DNA from: Segatella copri
GTDB lineage: Bacteria; Bacteroidota; Bacteroidia; Bacteroidales; Bacteroidaceae
Direction: 5' to 3'
Length of the DNA stretch: 64,000 nucleotides
NCBI RefSeq assembly: GCF_019249655.2
Contig: NZ_CP137557.1
Location: 266,001-330,000 of the forward strand
Below, in pieces: positions 63,467-64,000 of the stretch. The notes under the pieces are model-generated. The model saw nothing but the letters and a program-made list of their open reading frames with translations, was not told where the DNA came from and searched no databases. The position numbers were made by a program, and so were the translations under genes. Position 1 is the first letter of the stretch. Each line of letters starts with the position of its first letter.

Positions 63467-64000
63467 AGAAAGTAAGAAAGGGCGTATGGCGGATGCCTAG
63501 GCTCACGGAGGCGATGAAGGACGTGATAAGCTGCGATAAGCTTCGGGTAGGTGCAAATAACCTTTGATCCGGAGATTTCCGAATGGGACAACCTAGCCGT
63601 CTGAAGGACGGTTACTCTTACCAAGTAAGAGAGCTAACGCAGGGAACTGAAACATCTTAGTACCTGCAGGAAGAGAAAATAAATGAATGATTCCCCTAGT
63701 AGTGGCGAGCGAACGGGGAACAGCCCAAACCAGTGGCGTCGCAAGGCGTTGCTGGGGTTGTAGGACCGCGACATTGTATTGAAATGGTGAGTGGAAGTAT
63801 CTGGAAAGTTACATCACAGAAGGTGATAATCCTGTACACGAAGCCAAATCAAGCATAGCGGTATCCTGAGTAACGCGGGACACGAGGAATCCTGCGCGAA
63901 TCTGCCGGGACCATCCGGTAAGGCTAAATACTCCCGTGAGACCGATAGCGAACGAGTACTGTGAAGGAAAGGTGAAAAGAACCCCGAGCAGGGGAGTGAA
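63467..64000 (+). rRNA. rrl: 23S ribosomal RNA (5' part, cut by window end)
   Basis: The 5' region GGCGTATGGCGGATGCCTAG and GAGGCGATGAAGGACGTG matches the conserved 23S start. The gene continues past base 64000. The start is estimated within about 10 bases. Confidence 0.95.

Overview
The window is a chromosomal segment of a Bacteroidota gut or oral commensal in the Prevotella/Segatella group, probably close to Segatella copri. Evidence: a partial rRNA operon of Prevotella type at the right end, SusC/SusD polysaccharide-utilisation genes, the Bacteroidota promoter signature (TTTG, about 20 nt, TAnnTTTG) in front of many genes, UpxY-type antitermination, and CTnDOT-type conjugative-element genes including tet(Q). 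The species call comes from reading the sequence, not from a database search.

Layout. 1-6.5 kb: the end of a Sua5/TsaC gene, an Rpn-nuclease relic, then a leftward cassette VirE-like primase-helicase / DUF4248 / HU-like / smalltalk micropeptide / amidase, with two copies of a 283-bp long-palindrome element sitting in 5' leaders. 6.5-14.5 kb: a small unknown gene and a reduced polysaccharide-utilisation locus (susC, susD, a decayed surface-protein gene, a clan GH-D-like glycosidase). 15-19.7 kb: an accessory patch with an orphan AbiEi-like gene, two broken secreted-protein genes, two AAA ATPases with palindromic operators, and a tandem tRNA-His pair. 19.7-37.6 kb: mostly core genes: secG, a TPR-like gene, lptE, a sigma-54 activator, pdxA, a DUF4837 lipoprotein, two micro-membrane proteins, rlmN, a GT2/HIT/SpoIID fusion beside an AmpG-like permease, an SPFH-Arc-membrane operon with an operator wrapped around its promoter, yjbQ, another ATPase, and a PARG-like macrodomain gene.

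38-54.2 kb: the recombination and excision end of a CTnDOT-like element: integrase with candidate arm-type sites upstream, four excisionase-type HTH genes, an orf3-like DUF3945 gene, topoisomerase III (exc) cut by an in-frame TGA, DUF1896, and a 1,936-codon methylase/helicase gene split by a 2,481-bp group II intron. No relaxase or transfer genes follow, so the element looks truncated or is a mobilisable island.

54.2-61.1 kb: a long structured leader with an attenuator, upxY, and a fabG gene cut by an IS4-type element. A second identical IS in the same orientation lies 3,371 bp on; between them are intact tet(Q) and the first codons of what is probably rteA. The missing end of fabG does not reappear after the second IS, which instead abuts the upstream region of an rRNA operon (16S, short tRNA-less spacer, start of 23S to the window end). 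This points to IS-IS recombination, or to an assembly join at the IS repeats.

The most unusual items are the palindromic 5'-leader element, the primase-helicase/HU/smalltalk/amidase cassette, the operator-wrapped SPFH-Arc promoter, and the GT2-HIT-SpoIID fusion.
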